Shown here in pieces: positions 32,785-41,371 of a stretch of DNA of 41,371 bases. Location of the stretch: the NCBI RefSeq assembly GCF_000425225.1, contig NZ_AULJ01000046.1, forward strand, positions 1 through 41,371. The letters are read 5' to 3'. This stretch comes from Pontibacillus marinus BH030004 = DSM 16465 (GTDB taxonomy: Bacteria > Bacillota > Bacilli > Bacillales > BH030062). Each line of letters begins with the position of its first letter. The first letter of the stretch is position 1. The notes under the pieces were generated by a model, which was not told where the DNA came from, did not search any database, and saw only the letters and a program-made list of their open reading frames with translations. A program made the translations under genes and the position numbers.

Positions 32785-32944
32785 ATCTTCTCCCATCCAG
32801 ACTGTAACTGTCGGTCCCGGAGTTTCACCAGGTCCACCGATCGGCATGGAGTTAAACACTCTCGTAGCGCCTCCTGGGTCACGGACTAAGAACACCAAGT
32901 GGGTTCATCACCGTCGGTCGGGAATTTCACCCTGCCCCGAAGAT
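32785..32944 (-). promoter_or_regulatory. FMN riboswitch (RFN element)
   Basis: On the minus strand it opens ATCTTCGGGGCAGGGTGAAA, then CCGACCGACGGTGAT, GTCCGTGACCC, and near the end TGGACCTGGTGAAACTCCGG, GACCGACAGT, and the closing GGGAGAAGAT. The ends pair (ATCTTC/GAAGAT). All conserved RFN segments are present, so FMN should shut off ribU. The stretch from 32945 to 33063 shows only AT-rich sequence with a possible promoter. Confidence 0.96.
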
Positions 32945-33063
32945 GGAATCGTATTGAATTTACACTTTTTAGTTTATAGGATCCTGAATAATCCAGCAAC
33001 TAAATCAGCTTAATTCATACTATATAGGAATCGTATGAGCTTCGCATGATTTTCATATACCAT

Positions 33064-34122
33064 TTAATCTTCTAGTGGATTTAAACTTTCATTACCTGTC
33101 ATTCCAGCAATCATCTCTACTAACAGTTCAATCTCTTCATCAATATCTTGAATGCTCACGGTCTCAACTGGAGAGTGCATATACCTTAATGGTAAAGAAA
33201 CTAACCCAACAGGAACGCCGCGTCCAGTTAAGCGCATTTTGTCTGCGTCTGTCCCTGTCATCCGCGGCGTCAATTCATATTGTACGTCCATGTCCAGAGA
33301 TTGTGCAGTTTTTTCAAGCATTCGATTAATTTTAATGTTAATCGGAGCACCTTTTGCTAGTACAGGCCCTTTTTCCAGTCTGACATCGCCGTGTTTCTGT
33401 TTATTCACATGTGGATAATCCGTTGAGAATGTAACATCACATGCAATAGCCATTGTTGGTTCCAGACCAGCTGCTGCAAAATATGCTCCACCCATGTTGG
33501 TTTCCTCATTTACAGTACTTGCTGCATAAACGCCAACATTAAGATCTTTTTCAGACAGTTTACGTAGTACTTCAGCTACGATAAAGGCTCCTGTACGATT
33601 ATCAAGACCTCGGCCAGATATATAACGATCCATTAAAAACTCTGGCTCAAGCTTGTACACAGCCAAATCCCCTACTTGTACAAACTTTTCGACTTCATCA
33701 CGAGACTGTGCACCACAATCAATAAACAAGTCATCTAAGCCAAAGTCGCCTTTCAACCCTCCATGATGTTGTGCGTTCACACCAATCACACCTGTCAGCG
33801 TGCCACCTTGACCTAAGATCATAACCTTCATTCCTACTGCCGCTTTAGGATTTACGCCTCCCATTTTGTCCACATAAACAAAGCCATGGTCATCTATGCG
33901 TGTAACAACTAGCGCAATTTCATCACAATGACCAGCTAGCAATATTTTAAAATCTGCATCAGGATTTAAGACACCAATCGCATTTCCTGCATTATCCGTA
34001 CGTATTTCATCTGCATAGGGTTTAACATACTGTATCCATTTCTTTTGAATCTCCATTTCCATACTTGAAGGAGATGGTGTTTCGAGTAATTCAACCAAAA
34101 AATCTTGTTGTTTTTGTTCCAT
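33064..34122 (-). CDS. M42-family aminopeptidase
   Basis: Dinuclear zinc/cobalt aminopeptidase of 352 residues, assembling as cytosolic dodecamers in this family. Metal ligands are in LLAGHCDEIA (H65), GRGLDNRTG, VNEETNMGG (catalytic and metal glutamates), ACDVTFS, and RYMHSPVE (final histidine). B. subtilis relatives are YsdC, YtoP and YhfE; which one this is cannot be settled by eye. The ATG follows GTGGAGGTTACATA. Single gene, divergent from the ferritin-like gene. Confidence 0.9.
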   Translation of the reverse strand: MEQKQQDFLVELLETPSPSSMEMEIQKKWIQYVKPYADEIRTDNAGNAIGVLNPDADFKILLAGHCDEIALVVTRIDDHGFVYVDKMGGVNPKAAVGMKVMILGQGGTLTGVIGVNAQHHGGLKGDFGLDDLFIDCGAQSRDEVEKFVQVGDLAVYKLEPEFLMDRYISGRGLDNRTGAFIVAEVLRKLSEKDLNVGVYAASTVNEETNMGGAYFAAAGLEPTMAIACDVTFSTDYPHVNKQKHGDVRLEKGPVLAKGAPINIKINRMLEKTAQSLDMDVQYELTPRMTGTDADKMRLTGRGVPVGLVSLPLRYMHSPVETVSIQDIDEEIELLVEMIAGMTGNESLNPLED

Positions 34123-34258
34123 TATGTAACCTCCACTCTTTCTATTTCTTTTATCTTATCAATTCTAAGAAGACTAGACCAATTTTGGGCGTATGAATCA
34201 TACACGTTTGTCACGGGATGAATACGATAACGGGAAACAAATTTTAAGAGGTGAAATA

Positions 34259-34729
34259 ATGTTCCGACCCCAACAACAAGAATTAAATGACATCTTAAAA
34301 GGCTTAAATGAAGATTTAGCATGGGAATATACAGCAGCTACTCAATATTTACAACACGCTGCCATGCTAAGTGGATCCGAGTATTATGTCATGATTGATG
34401 AACTAAAAGAACATGCACATGACGAATTTTCACATGCAGAAATATTAAATGACCTAATTCAATACCTAGGTGGCGTTCCAACCGTTGAAGCCGCTCCTGT
34501 TATGACTTCAATGAACAATAGAGAAATGTTAATGCAAGATTTACAAGGGGAGTATGATGCGATCAATCGCTATCTACAACGCATCCAGCAATTAGAGTCG
34601 ATGGGACTCTATGACTCATCAGAAAGAATTCGTAATATCGTTGTTGATGAGCAAGAGCACGCAAATGATTTAGAGACTGTGCTCGGAATAAATCAAAATA
34701 CGATGCCTAAATCTTCGTATTATTATTGA
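34259..34729 (+). CDS. Ferritin-like diiron protein (bacterioferritin type)
   Basis: Four-helix-bundle protein of 156 residues from the ATG at 34259 (AGAGGTGAAATA upstream); the frame is open earlier, to 34193, without a ribosome site. Diiron ligands read E23, E56 and H59 (DEFSHAE), E98 (GEYDAINRY), E131 and H134 (DEQEHAN), the standard set. No heme-ligand methionine can be assigned with confidence. Likely stores iron or detoxifies peroxide. Single gene with a terminator. The C-terminus ends in a Tyr run. Confidence 0.88.
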   Translation: MFRPQQQELNDILKGLNEDLAWEYTAATQYLQHAAMLSGSEYYVMIDELKEHAHDEFSHAEILNDLIQYLGGVPTVEAAPVMTSMNNREMLMQDLQGEYDAINRYLQRIQQLESMGLYDSSERIRNIVVDEQEHANDLETVLGINQNTMPKSSYYY

Positions 34730-34740
34730 TAATGAACGTA

Positions 34741-34781
34741 AAAAGCAGCTTCACCTTTTAGTCGGAGAAGCTGCTTTTTTT
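34741..34781. terminator. Shared convergent terminator
   Basis: AAAAGCAGCTTC and GAAGCTGCTTTTTTT. Serves the ferritin-like gene and pbuX. Confidence 0.92.
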
Positions 34782-34782
34782 C

Positions 34783-36734
<1,952 letters not shown>

Positions 36735-36749
36735 TCAAGTAAAAGTAAA

Positions 36750-36798
36750 TAAAAAACCTCCATAAATAGCACGAGTATCGCACTATTCATGGAGGTTA
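36750..36798 (-). terminator. Guanine riboswitch terminator
   Basis: On the minus strand AACCTCCAT and ATGGAGGTT at the base of a long interrupted stem, then T6. Confidence 0.9.
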
Positions 36799-36863
36799 TC
36801 TTAAACAATATTAATTAAGAAACGTGTCCCAATTACGATTGAGACCATCATGAAATCTTGCAA

Positions 36864-36934
36864 TACCCATAGTCGGATCATTTACGGTAATCCGGTAGAA
36901 ACTTGCGAGCCATATCCTCGCGATTATATGAGTA
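36864..36934 (-). promoter_or_regulatory. Guanine riboswitch (purine class)
   Basis: On the minus strand: TACTCATATAATCGCGAGG, ATATGGCTCGC, AAGTTTCTACCGG, CCGTAAATG and GACTATGGGTA. P1 is TACTCATA/TATGGGTA. The ligand-recognising position before TATG is C, which marks the guanine (not adenine) type. It controls xpt-pbuX. Confidence 0.95.
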
Positions 36935-36960
36935 CGTCCGCATCATTTTAATGTAATCCA

Positions 36961-36988
36961 ATTATAGCAAGTGATGTTCAAAATTCAA
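36961..36988 (-). promoter_or_regulatory. Extended -10 sigma-A promoter of xpt-pbuX
   Basis: TTGAAT, 16 bases, then TGCTATAAT on the minus strand, 27 bases before the riboswitch. Confidence 0.75.
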
Positions 36989-37125
36989 GACTTTCTTGTT
37001 AATCAAATCATTTCAGCATGCTCTTTGATGTTTTGATAGAGGTATTTAGGGAAATCTAAAAATATCATACATAGCAATCAAGACACTCAAACAAAGCAGT
37101 AAAAAATTACAGGAGGAGTTCAACA

Positions 37126-37503
37126 ATGAGAGTATGTAATATTAACATTTACGTAAGCGATTTAGATTTTGCTATTGAATGGTACGAAGAGGTATTAGGT
37201 CTAAATGTTGCAAGCAGAAGAAATTACCCAACCTCAGTGTTTTTACAACATGAGAGTGATACTCCCCTTGTGCTGCATAAAGCCGAAAAAGACACCGACC
37301 TTGATATTTGGAAAGATTCAGCTACTATTCTTACATTTGAAGAAAAGAATTTACGCGAAAAAATGAAAGATTTGAAAGAACGTGGGGTTATTATGATGAA
37401 TGATGAGCCCCAGTGGTTCCCAGATGGTGAACGCATTGCATTTAAAGACCCTTTTGGGAACATCCACGAATTAGCAGAAATGCGATCTGACAATAAAAAA
37501 TAA
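37126..37503 (+). CDS. VOC-family (glyoxalase-like) protein
   Basis: 125 residues of two beta-alpha-beta-beta-beta modules: INIYVSDLDFAIEWYEEVLGL at the start, and ERIAFKDPFGNIHELAEM near the end with the usual terminal metal-ligand glutamate. The family spans glyoxalases, dioxygenases and antibiotic-binding proteins; substrate unknown. The start is firm (AGGAGGAGTTCAACA before the ATG). Single gene with a terminator. Confidence 0.85.
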   Translation: MRVCNINIYVSDLDFAIEWYEEVLGLNVASRRNYPTSVFLQHESDTPLVLHKAEKDTDLDIWKDSATILTFEEKNLREKMKDLKERGVIMMNDEPQWFPDGERIAFKDPFGNIHELAEMRSDNKK

Positions 37504-37517
37504 AAACATTTATTATA

Positions 37518-37552
37518 AGAAAATCCTACTCTTTATCAGGGTAGGATTTTCT
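37518..37552 (+). terminator. Terminator of the VOC gene
   Basis: AGAAAATCCTAC (37518-37529) and GTAGGATTTTCT (37541-37552). Confidence 0.85.
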
Positions 37553-37630
37553 ATATGATCTTTGTCCTGATTGAATTATATTTGATGGAAAATTGGTCCA
37601 TACTGATAAGAAAAATTCGGAGGAGAAAAC

Positions 37631-38635
37631 ATGAGTCTCAATCAATTAATACAATGGTACTTCAGGACTCCCATTGTCTTACGATTACTTGCAACCGTAG
37701 CATTTTGTATGATCTTTTTTGGTTCCATTGTGCATTGGATCGAACCTGATGTCTTTCCAACCGTATTTGATGGTGTCTGGTGGGCAGTTATAACTGGCTC
37801 AACAGTTGGATATGGAGACTTTGTGCCACTTACCTTTTGGGGGAAAGTTATTGGAATTTTTCTTATCCTTGCTGGTGGTGGTGTCGTCACCTTTTATATG
37901 GCAACCGTTTCAGCGTCTACTGTGAAGTACGAACAAGACCTTTCAAGAGGGAAGTTAGAATATAAAGGTAAAGACCATGTTATCATTATTGGGTGGAATG
38001 AACGCACAAAGCAGCTAAATCAGATGATTGAATCTTATGCTAAAAACGAACATGTAGTGTTAATCGATAATTCTTTAAAAGAGATAGAATATAAAGATCA
38101 CGACTTTCATTATGTCAGAGGAGATGCTACTGAAGATGAAACACTAAATAAAGCTCACATAAAAGATGCAAGGTGTGTCATCATTACATCAGATCCCTCT
38201 AAAAAAGAGAGACAGGCTGACCAAACAAGTATATTAGCAACTGTTGCAGCGAAAGGACTAAACCCAAATACGTTCATCATTTGTGAAATATTAACAAAAG
38301 AACAAATTCCTAATGCCAAACGTGCTGGTGCAGACACTGTAGTACGATCTAACGACTTCATGAGTACCTTGTTTTTTCATGAGCTATACCGAAAAGCTCA
38401 TATTAAACCATTCGATACACTAGTAAAACAGTTATCCAATCAGCAATACAAACAAATTACAGTACCAGAAAAACTTGTAGGAAAAACATTTCAGAATTGT
38501 TCATTTGAATTCATGAAACAAGAGGAATTGCTATTGGGGATGGAACAAGACGGAGAGTTACAGATCAACCCTCCGGCTCAAACCATACTTAAAGAGGACG
38601 CGCATTTAATTATGTTATCAACTTTACGAAAGTAA
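37631..38635 (+). CDS. yugO: Potassium channel with RCK domain, YugO-like
   Basis: Two-helix potassium channel of 334 residues. The membrane part (about 17-95) contains the pore loop and selectivity filter T58-V-G-Y-G62 in ITGSTVGYGDFVPL. The cytosolic RCK/TrkA-N domain starts at DHVIIIGWNERTKQL and carries the acidic end of the second strand (VVLIDNS) and HYVRGDATEDETL; a TrkA-C-like tail follows. B. subtilis YugO mediates potassium release in biofilm signalling. GGAGGAGAAAAC precedes the ATG. Its 3' end overlaps the facing yugN by 12 bases. Confidence 0.92.
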   Translation: MSLNQLIQWYFRTPIVLRLLATVAFCMIFFGSIVHWIEPDVFPTVFDGVWWAVITGSTVGYGDFVPLTFWGKVIGIFLILAGGGVVTFYMATVSASTVKYEQDLSRGKLEYKGKDHVIIIGWNERTKQLNQMIESYAKNEHVVLIDNSLKEIEYKDHDFHYVRGDATEDETLNKAHIKDARCVIITSDPSKKERQADQTSILATVAAKGLNPNTFIICEILTKEQIPNAKRAGADTVVRSNDFMSTLFFHELYRKAHIKPFDTLVKQLSNQQYKQITVPEKLVGKTFQNCSFEFMKQEELLLGMEQDGELQINPPAQTILKEDAHLIMLSTLRK

Positions 38636-39028
38636 TGTTCGTTCCAACTCTTGAACAAGTTCTTTACCGACCTCTACATACTCTTCTGGAAATTCTGCGT
38701 CCGGATCAACTGGTTCTGAGAATTGGTCAAAAGAAGCTCTAAAGTTACTCTCGCGTACATTGTCATCAAGCCCACGTTGGTATTTATGGGATAATAAAAA
38801 TGGTTCTCCCATTTCTACTGTTACTTGTGGAGCATCTAATTGTCCATTTACAGCTTTAAATGGAACACGTAGAAATTGATAACCTACATCATCAGCAATT
38901 TCATAATCAAAAGATCCATGGTCATAATCCCAATTGCCACCAATCACATATCCAAGTGGCTTTAACTTCTGTTCCAAATCATATAAAGAAAAGATTTGCG
39001 ATTCAACTTTTGACGGGATTGGAATCAT
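38624..39028 (-). CDS. yugN: YugN-family protein
   Basis: 134 residues of unknown function, recognisable by GYVIGGNWDYDHGSFDYEI and FLLSHKYQRGLDD, and by position between yugM and yugO as in B. subtilis. No membrane helix or catalytic motif is visible. The ATG at 39028 is six bases after GGAGG; an extended frame to 39043 is unsupported. The last 12 bases are shared with the end of yugO on the opposite strand. Confidence 0.85.
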   Translation of the reverse strand: MIPIPSKVESQIFSLYDLEQKLKPLGYVIGGNWDYDHGSFDYEIADDVGYQFLRVPFKAVNGQLDAPQVTVEMGEPFLLSHKYQRGLDDNVRESNFRASFDQFSEPVDPDAEFPEEYVEVGKELVQELERTLLS

Positions 39029-39086
39029 GCTATCCCTCCTCATTCTTTTAGGTTTAGCATGTCCTGAAAAATGATTTTTACTAATG

Positions 39087-39115
39087 AAAAAAGCTCTCGA
39101 ATTCGAGAGCTTTTT
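39087..39115 (-). terminator. Terminator of yugM
   Basis: AAAAAGCTCTCGA with TCGAGAGCTTTTT, a near-perfect palindrome active on either strand. Confidence 0.9.
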
Positions 39116-39422
39116 ATGATTCTTCCAATTTTTTCATACTGTTTTTTCCTGCATCTAGTAATAGAACAAATGCTGTTATGATGTGTAAGGTTATCCCAAC
39201 AAATGGAATAATACCGACAATGGATGTAATGATTCCTAAAATACTTCCTGTTCTTTTCGTTCCTTCTCTAGAAGCAATGAATAGAGTAAAAACGTGTAAT
39301 CCTAACATCAATAATAAAGGCACATAAGTAAAACCCACAATAATTGATGCCCCAACAATCGGAAACCCTAAAACTGCTTCAGCTCCACCTGATACCCACT
39401 TCATAAGAGTAGATAATTTCAT
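39114..39422 (-). CDS. yugM: Small membrane protein, YugM-like
   Basis: 102 residues with three or four hydrophobic segments (AVLGFPIVGASIIVGF, VPLLLMLGLHVFTLFIA, SILGIITSIVGIIPFVG, HIITAFVLLLDA). Function unknown. The name rests mainly on position between yugN and pgi, which is the B. subtilis order. The ATG at 39422 is about ten bases after AAAGGA; the ATG at 39434 is too close to that site. Confidence 0.75.
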   Translation of the reverse strand: MKLSTLMKWVSGGAEAVLGFPIVGASIIVGFTYVPLLLMLGLHVFTLFIASREGTKRTGSILGIITSIVGIIPFVGITLHIITAFVLLLDAGKNSMKKLEES

Positions 39423-39509
39423 ATATATCATCATCCTTTGATTTAACTTTTTCCTTAGTATATGTACGATTTAAGACAAAATTGGTTCCTTATTTTCATC
39501 CATTTTAAC

Positions 39510-39560
39510 AAAAAAATTAAACAAGCTCACGGTACCTTAAAATTAAGACACCGTGAGCTC
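39510..39560 (-). terminator. Terminator of pgi
   Basis: AGCTCACGGT (39524-39533) pairs with ACCGTGAGCT (39550-39559); on the minus strand a T-rich tract follows. Confidence 0.85.
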
Positions 39561-39571
39561 TCTTTTGTTTA

Positions 39572-40918
39572 TTATAAACGCTTTTCTAGTTCTTCTTTTT
39601 GCTCTTCAAAACCTGGCTTACCAAGTAATGCGAACATATTTTTCTTATAAGCTTCTACCCCTGGCTGATCGAACGGATTTACACCTAATAGGTATCCACT
39701 AATTGCACAAGCTTTTTCAAAGAAGTACACCATATAACCAAATGTATAAGCATCAAGCTTTGGAACGTGTAAAACAAGGTTTGGTACTTGTCCATCTGTG
39801 TGAGCGATCATTGTACCTTGATAAGCTTTTTCATTAACAAAGTCAACTGTCTTACCAGCAAGGTAATTTAAGCCATCAAGATTCTGCTCATCTTCTTTTA
39901 TCTCCACGTCACTCTTTGGCTCTTCAACATGAAGGACCGTTTCGAATAGGTCACGACGTCCATCCTGAACATATTGCCCAAGAGAGTGAAGATCCGTAGA
40001 GAAGTTAGCAGATGCTGGGAAAATTCCTTTTTGGTCTTTTCCTTCACTTTCACCAAAGAGTTGCTTCCACCATTCAGAGAAATACTGAAGAGCTGGCTCA
40101 TAATTGATTAACATCTCAATAGTTTTTCCTTTGTTATAAAATATATTACGAACCGCAGCATACTGATACGCTGGGTTCTTGTCCAGGTCTGATTCACTTA
40201 GTTCATGTTGTGCATCCTGTGCACCTTGCATCATCGCTTCAATATCAATACCACTTGCAGCGATTGGTAAAAGACCTACTGCTGTTAATACAGAGAATCG
40301 TCCACCAACATCATCCGGGATGACAAAGCTTTCGTAACCTTCTTCTGTTGCAAGTGTTTTAAGAGCACCTTTTTGCTTATCTGTAGTCGCATAAATACGC
40401 TGACGAGCTTCTTCTTTTCCGTATTTGTTTTCTAAGAATTCACGGAATACACGGAATGCGATTGCTGGTTCTGTTGTAGTTCCGCTTTTAGAAATAACGT
40501 TAACAGATACATCTTTACCTTCTAGTGCATCAAAAAGATCATTAATGTAAGGAGCGCTAATACTATTACCTACGAAAAATACTTGTGGTGTTTTTCGCTG
40601 GTCTTGGGATAGTTCATTGTAGAAAGAATGGTTTAACATTTCTAGAGCTGCGCGAGCTCCGAGATAAGATCCACCAATACCGACAACGAGTAAAACATCG
40701 GAATCACTTTTAATTTTTTCTGCAGCTTTTTGAATGCGTTCAAATTCTTCTTTATCGTACTGCTCAGGTAGGTCAAGCCAACCTAAGAAATCGTTCCCAG
40801 CCCCAGTTTTCTGGTGAAGCGCTTCATGGGAAAGGGCTACTGTATCTTTAATATTTTTCAGCTCATGTTCGCTGAAAAAGGATAATGCTTTATCATAATC
40901 AAAACGAATATGGGTCAT
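39572..40918 (-). CDS. pgi: Glucose-6-phosphate isomerase
   Basis: Interconverts glucose 6-phosphate and fructose 6-phosphate. 448 residues, the compact bacterial form. Motifs: [56 protein letters not shown], and near the end [18 protein letters not shown]. The ATG follows TTGGAGGGATTTACAT. It has its own terminator and lies next to yugM-yugN-yugO, as in B. subtilis. Confidence 0.97.
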   Translation of the reverse strand: MTHIRFDYDKALSFFSEHELKNIKDTVALSHEALHQKTGAGNDFLGWLDLPEQYDKEEFERIQKAAEKIKSDSDVLLVVGIGGSYLGARAALEMLNHSFYNELSQDQRKTPQVFFVGNSISAPYINDLFDALEGKDVSVNVISKSGTTTEPAIAFRVFREFLENKYGKEEARQRIYATTDKQKGALKTLATEEGYESFVIPDDVGGRFSVLTAVGLLPIAASGIDIEAMMQGAQDAQHELSESDLDKNPAYQYAAVRNIFYNKGKTIEMLINYEPALQYFSEWWKQLFGESEGKDQKGIFPASANFSTDLHSLGQYVQDGRRDLFETVLHVEEPKSDVEIKEDEQNLDGLNYLAGKTVDFVNEKAYQGTMIAHTDGQVPNLVLHVPKLDAYTFGYMVYFFEKACAISGYLLGVNPFDQPGVEAYKKNMFALLGKPGFEEQKEELEKRL

Positions 40919-41054
40919 ATGTAAATCCCTCCAAAGATTATCTTTCTGTAAACACTTTATCGAAACGGATACCCCAAATCAAGTCAAAGCCAAAATGTAA
41001 ACGAATACAGAAAGGATTTTTATATTTTTGTAATATTTCTTCCGATAGAAGACC

Positions 41055-41279
41055 TATTCAAGATAAGCCCCTTATCTTGAAGACTTGAATTCGAGATATA
41101 TTGTGGTGGAGGTCCGTTGCTTTTGTGAGAGTAAGGGGATCGGTGAAACGGCAATACTCCTGCGGAAGACCGGCCGAGCTTCCTCGTTCGCAAGCTCTCT
41201 GCGGGATCTCGTCCGCCCTTTCTACCGCGGGAGTTTGCCGTTTCCCTCACCCCTTTGCTGTTATGAAAGTTAACGGACC
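41055..41279 (-). repeat. Family A palindromic intergenic repeat, copy 2 (inverted)
   Basis: Same element as at 113-318, in the opposite orientation. It has perfect 8-base ends GGTCCGTT (41111-41118) and AACGGACC (41272-41279), inner arms GAAACGGCAA and TTGCCGTTTC, and central GC-rich helices. The tail contains a perfect 10-base hairpin TCAAGATAAG (41058-41067), loop CCC, CTTATCTTGA (41071-41080), of which copy 1 keeps only a decayed form. Short open frames across it are products of the repeat. The remainder, 40919-41054 and 41280-41371, shows no gene. Confidence 0.78.
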
Positions 41280-41371
41280 CATGGCTGAGATCATTTTATC
41301 TCTTGCTTAAGGAAACTGTATTTTAGCTCTACATATAAGGCTTTAGATCACTTTGGTGCATATATGACTCA

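Noticed and set aside
37555-37749. 64-codon frame overlapping the start of yugO
   Set aside because: No ribosome site, and it overlaps the strong yugO start in another frame.
41020-41310. Several 60-76 codon frames on both strands near the right end
   Set aside because: All cross the family A repeat, are rich in Arg/Ser, and have no supported start.

Overview
The window looks like chromosome of a low-GC, spore-forming Bacillaceae. A moderately halophilic genus such as Halobacillus, Pontibacillus or Thalassobacillus is my inference, not a proof. The support is a B. subtilis-like menFDHBEC operon, a YaaH/SleL-type spore cortex enzyme, a pgi-yugM-yugN-yugO cluster in B. subtilis order, strong GGAGG ribosome sites, GTG and TTG starts, and typical Firmicute cis-RNAs (T-boxes, TPP, FMN and guanine riboswitches). 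No phage, transposase, CRISPR array, rRNA or tRNA gene was seen.

Layout. 1-335: one copy of a palindromic intergenic repeat (family A). 336-7777 (minus): menF-menD-menH-menB-menE-menC, chorismate to DHNA-CoA, tightly packed apart from a terminator between menB and menE. 7778-8257: a large multi-helix palindromic element (family B), then menA (plus). 9.4-10.8 kb: a stand-alone glutamine synthetase with a GlnR/TnrA-type site. 10.9-12.4 kb: a 3xLysM-GH18 spore enzyme. 12.4-22.6 kb: an accessory-like stretch with a DinB-like protein, an ECF41 sigma factor co-transcribed with an FAD oxidoreductase behind a matching ECF41 promoter, three GNAT acetyltransferases, a small SET-domain protein, a HIT protein, a second ECF sigma with a DUF4179-type membrane protein, an SDR and a cyclase-family hydrolase. 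22.7-26.6 kb: TPP riboswitch and a thiamine-precursor ABC transporter operon ending in a TatD-family gene. 26.6-29.1 kb: threonyl-tRNA synthetase behind two tandem T-boxes, with its 3' end frameshifted. 29.1-32 kb: a YhdH-type oxidoreductase, a MenI-like hotdog thioesterase, a DksA-like protein and TspO. 32-33 kb: FMN riboswitch and ribU. 33-34.7 kb: M42 aminopeptidase and a ferritin-like protein. 34.8-37 kb: guanine riboswitch, xpt and pbuX. 37.1-40.9 kb: VOC protein, potassium channel yugO, yugN, yugM, pgi. 41.05-41.28 kb: a second, inverted copy of repeat A.

Functional picture. The window encodes nearly all of menaquinone synthesis (MenF, D, H, C, E, B, a MenI candidate, and MenA; only the final methyltransferase is absent). 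Vitamin and purine uptake is under riboswitch control. The most informative oddities are the glutamine synthetase that lacks the feedback arginine, the ECF41 sigma with its own promoter, the thrS frameshift, and two families of structured intergenic repeats. I did not find a clearly new defence or mobile system.
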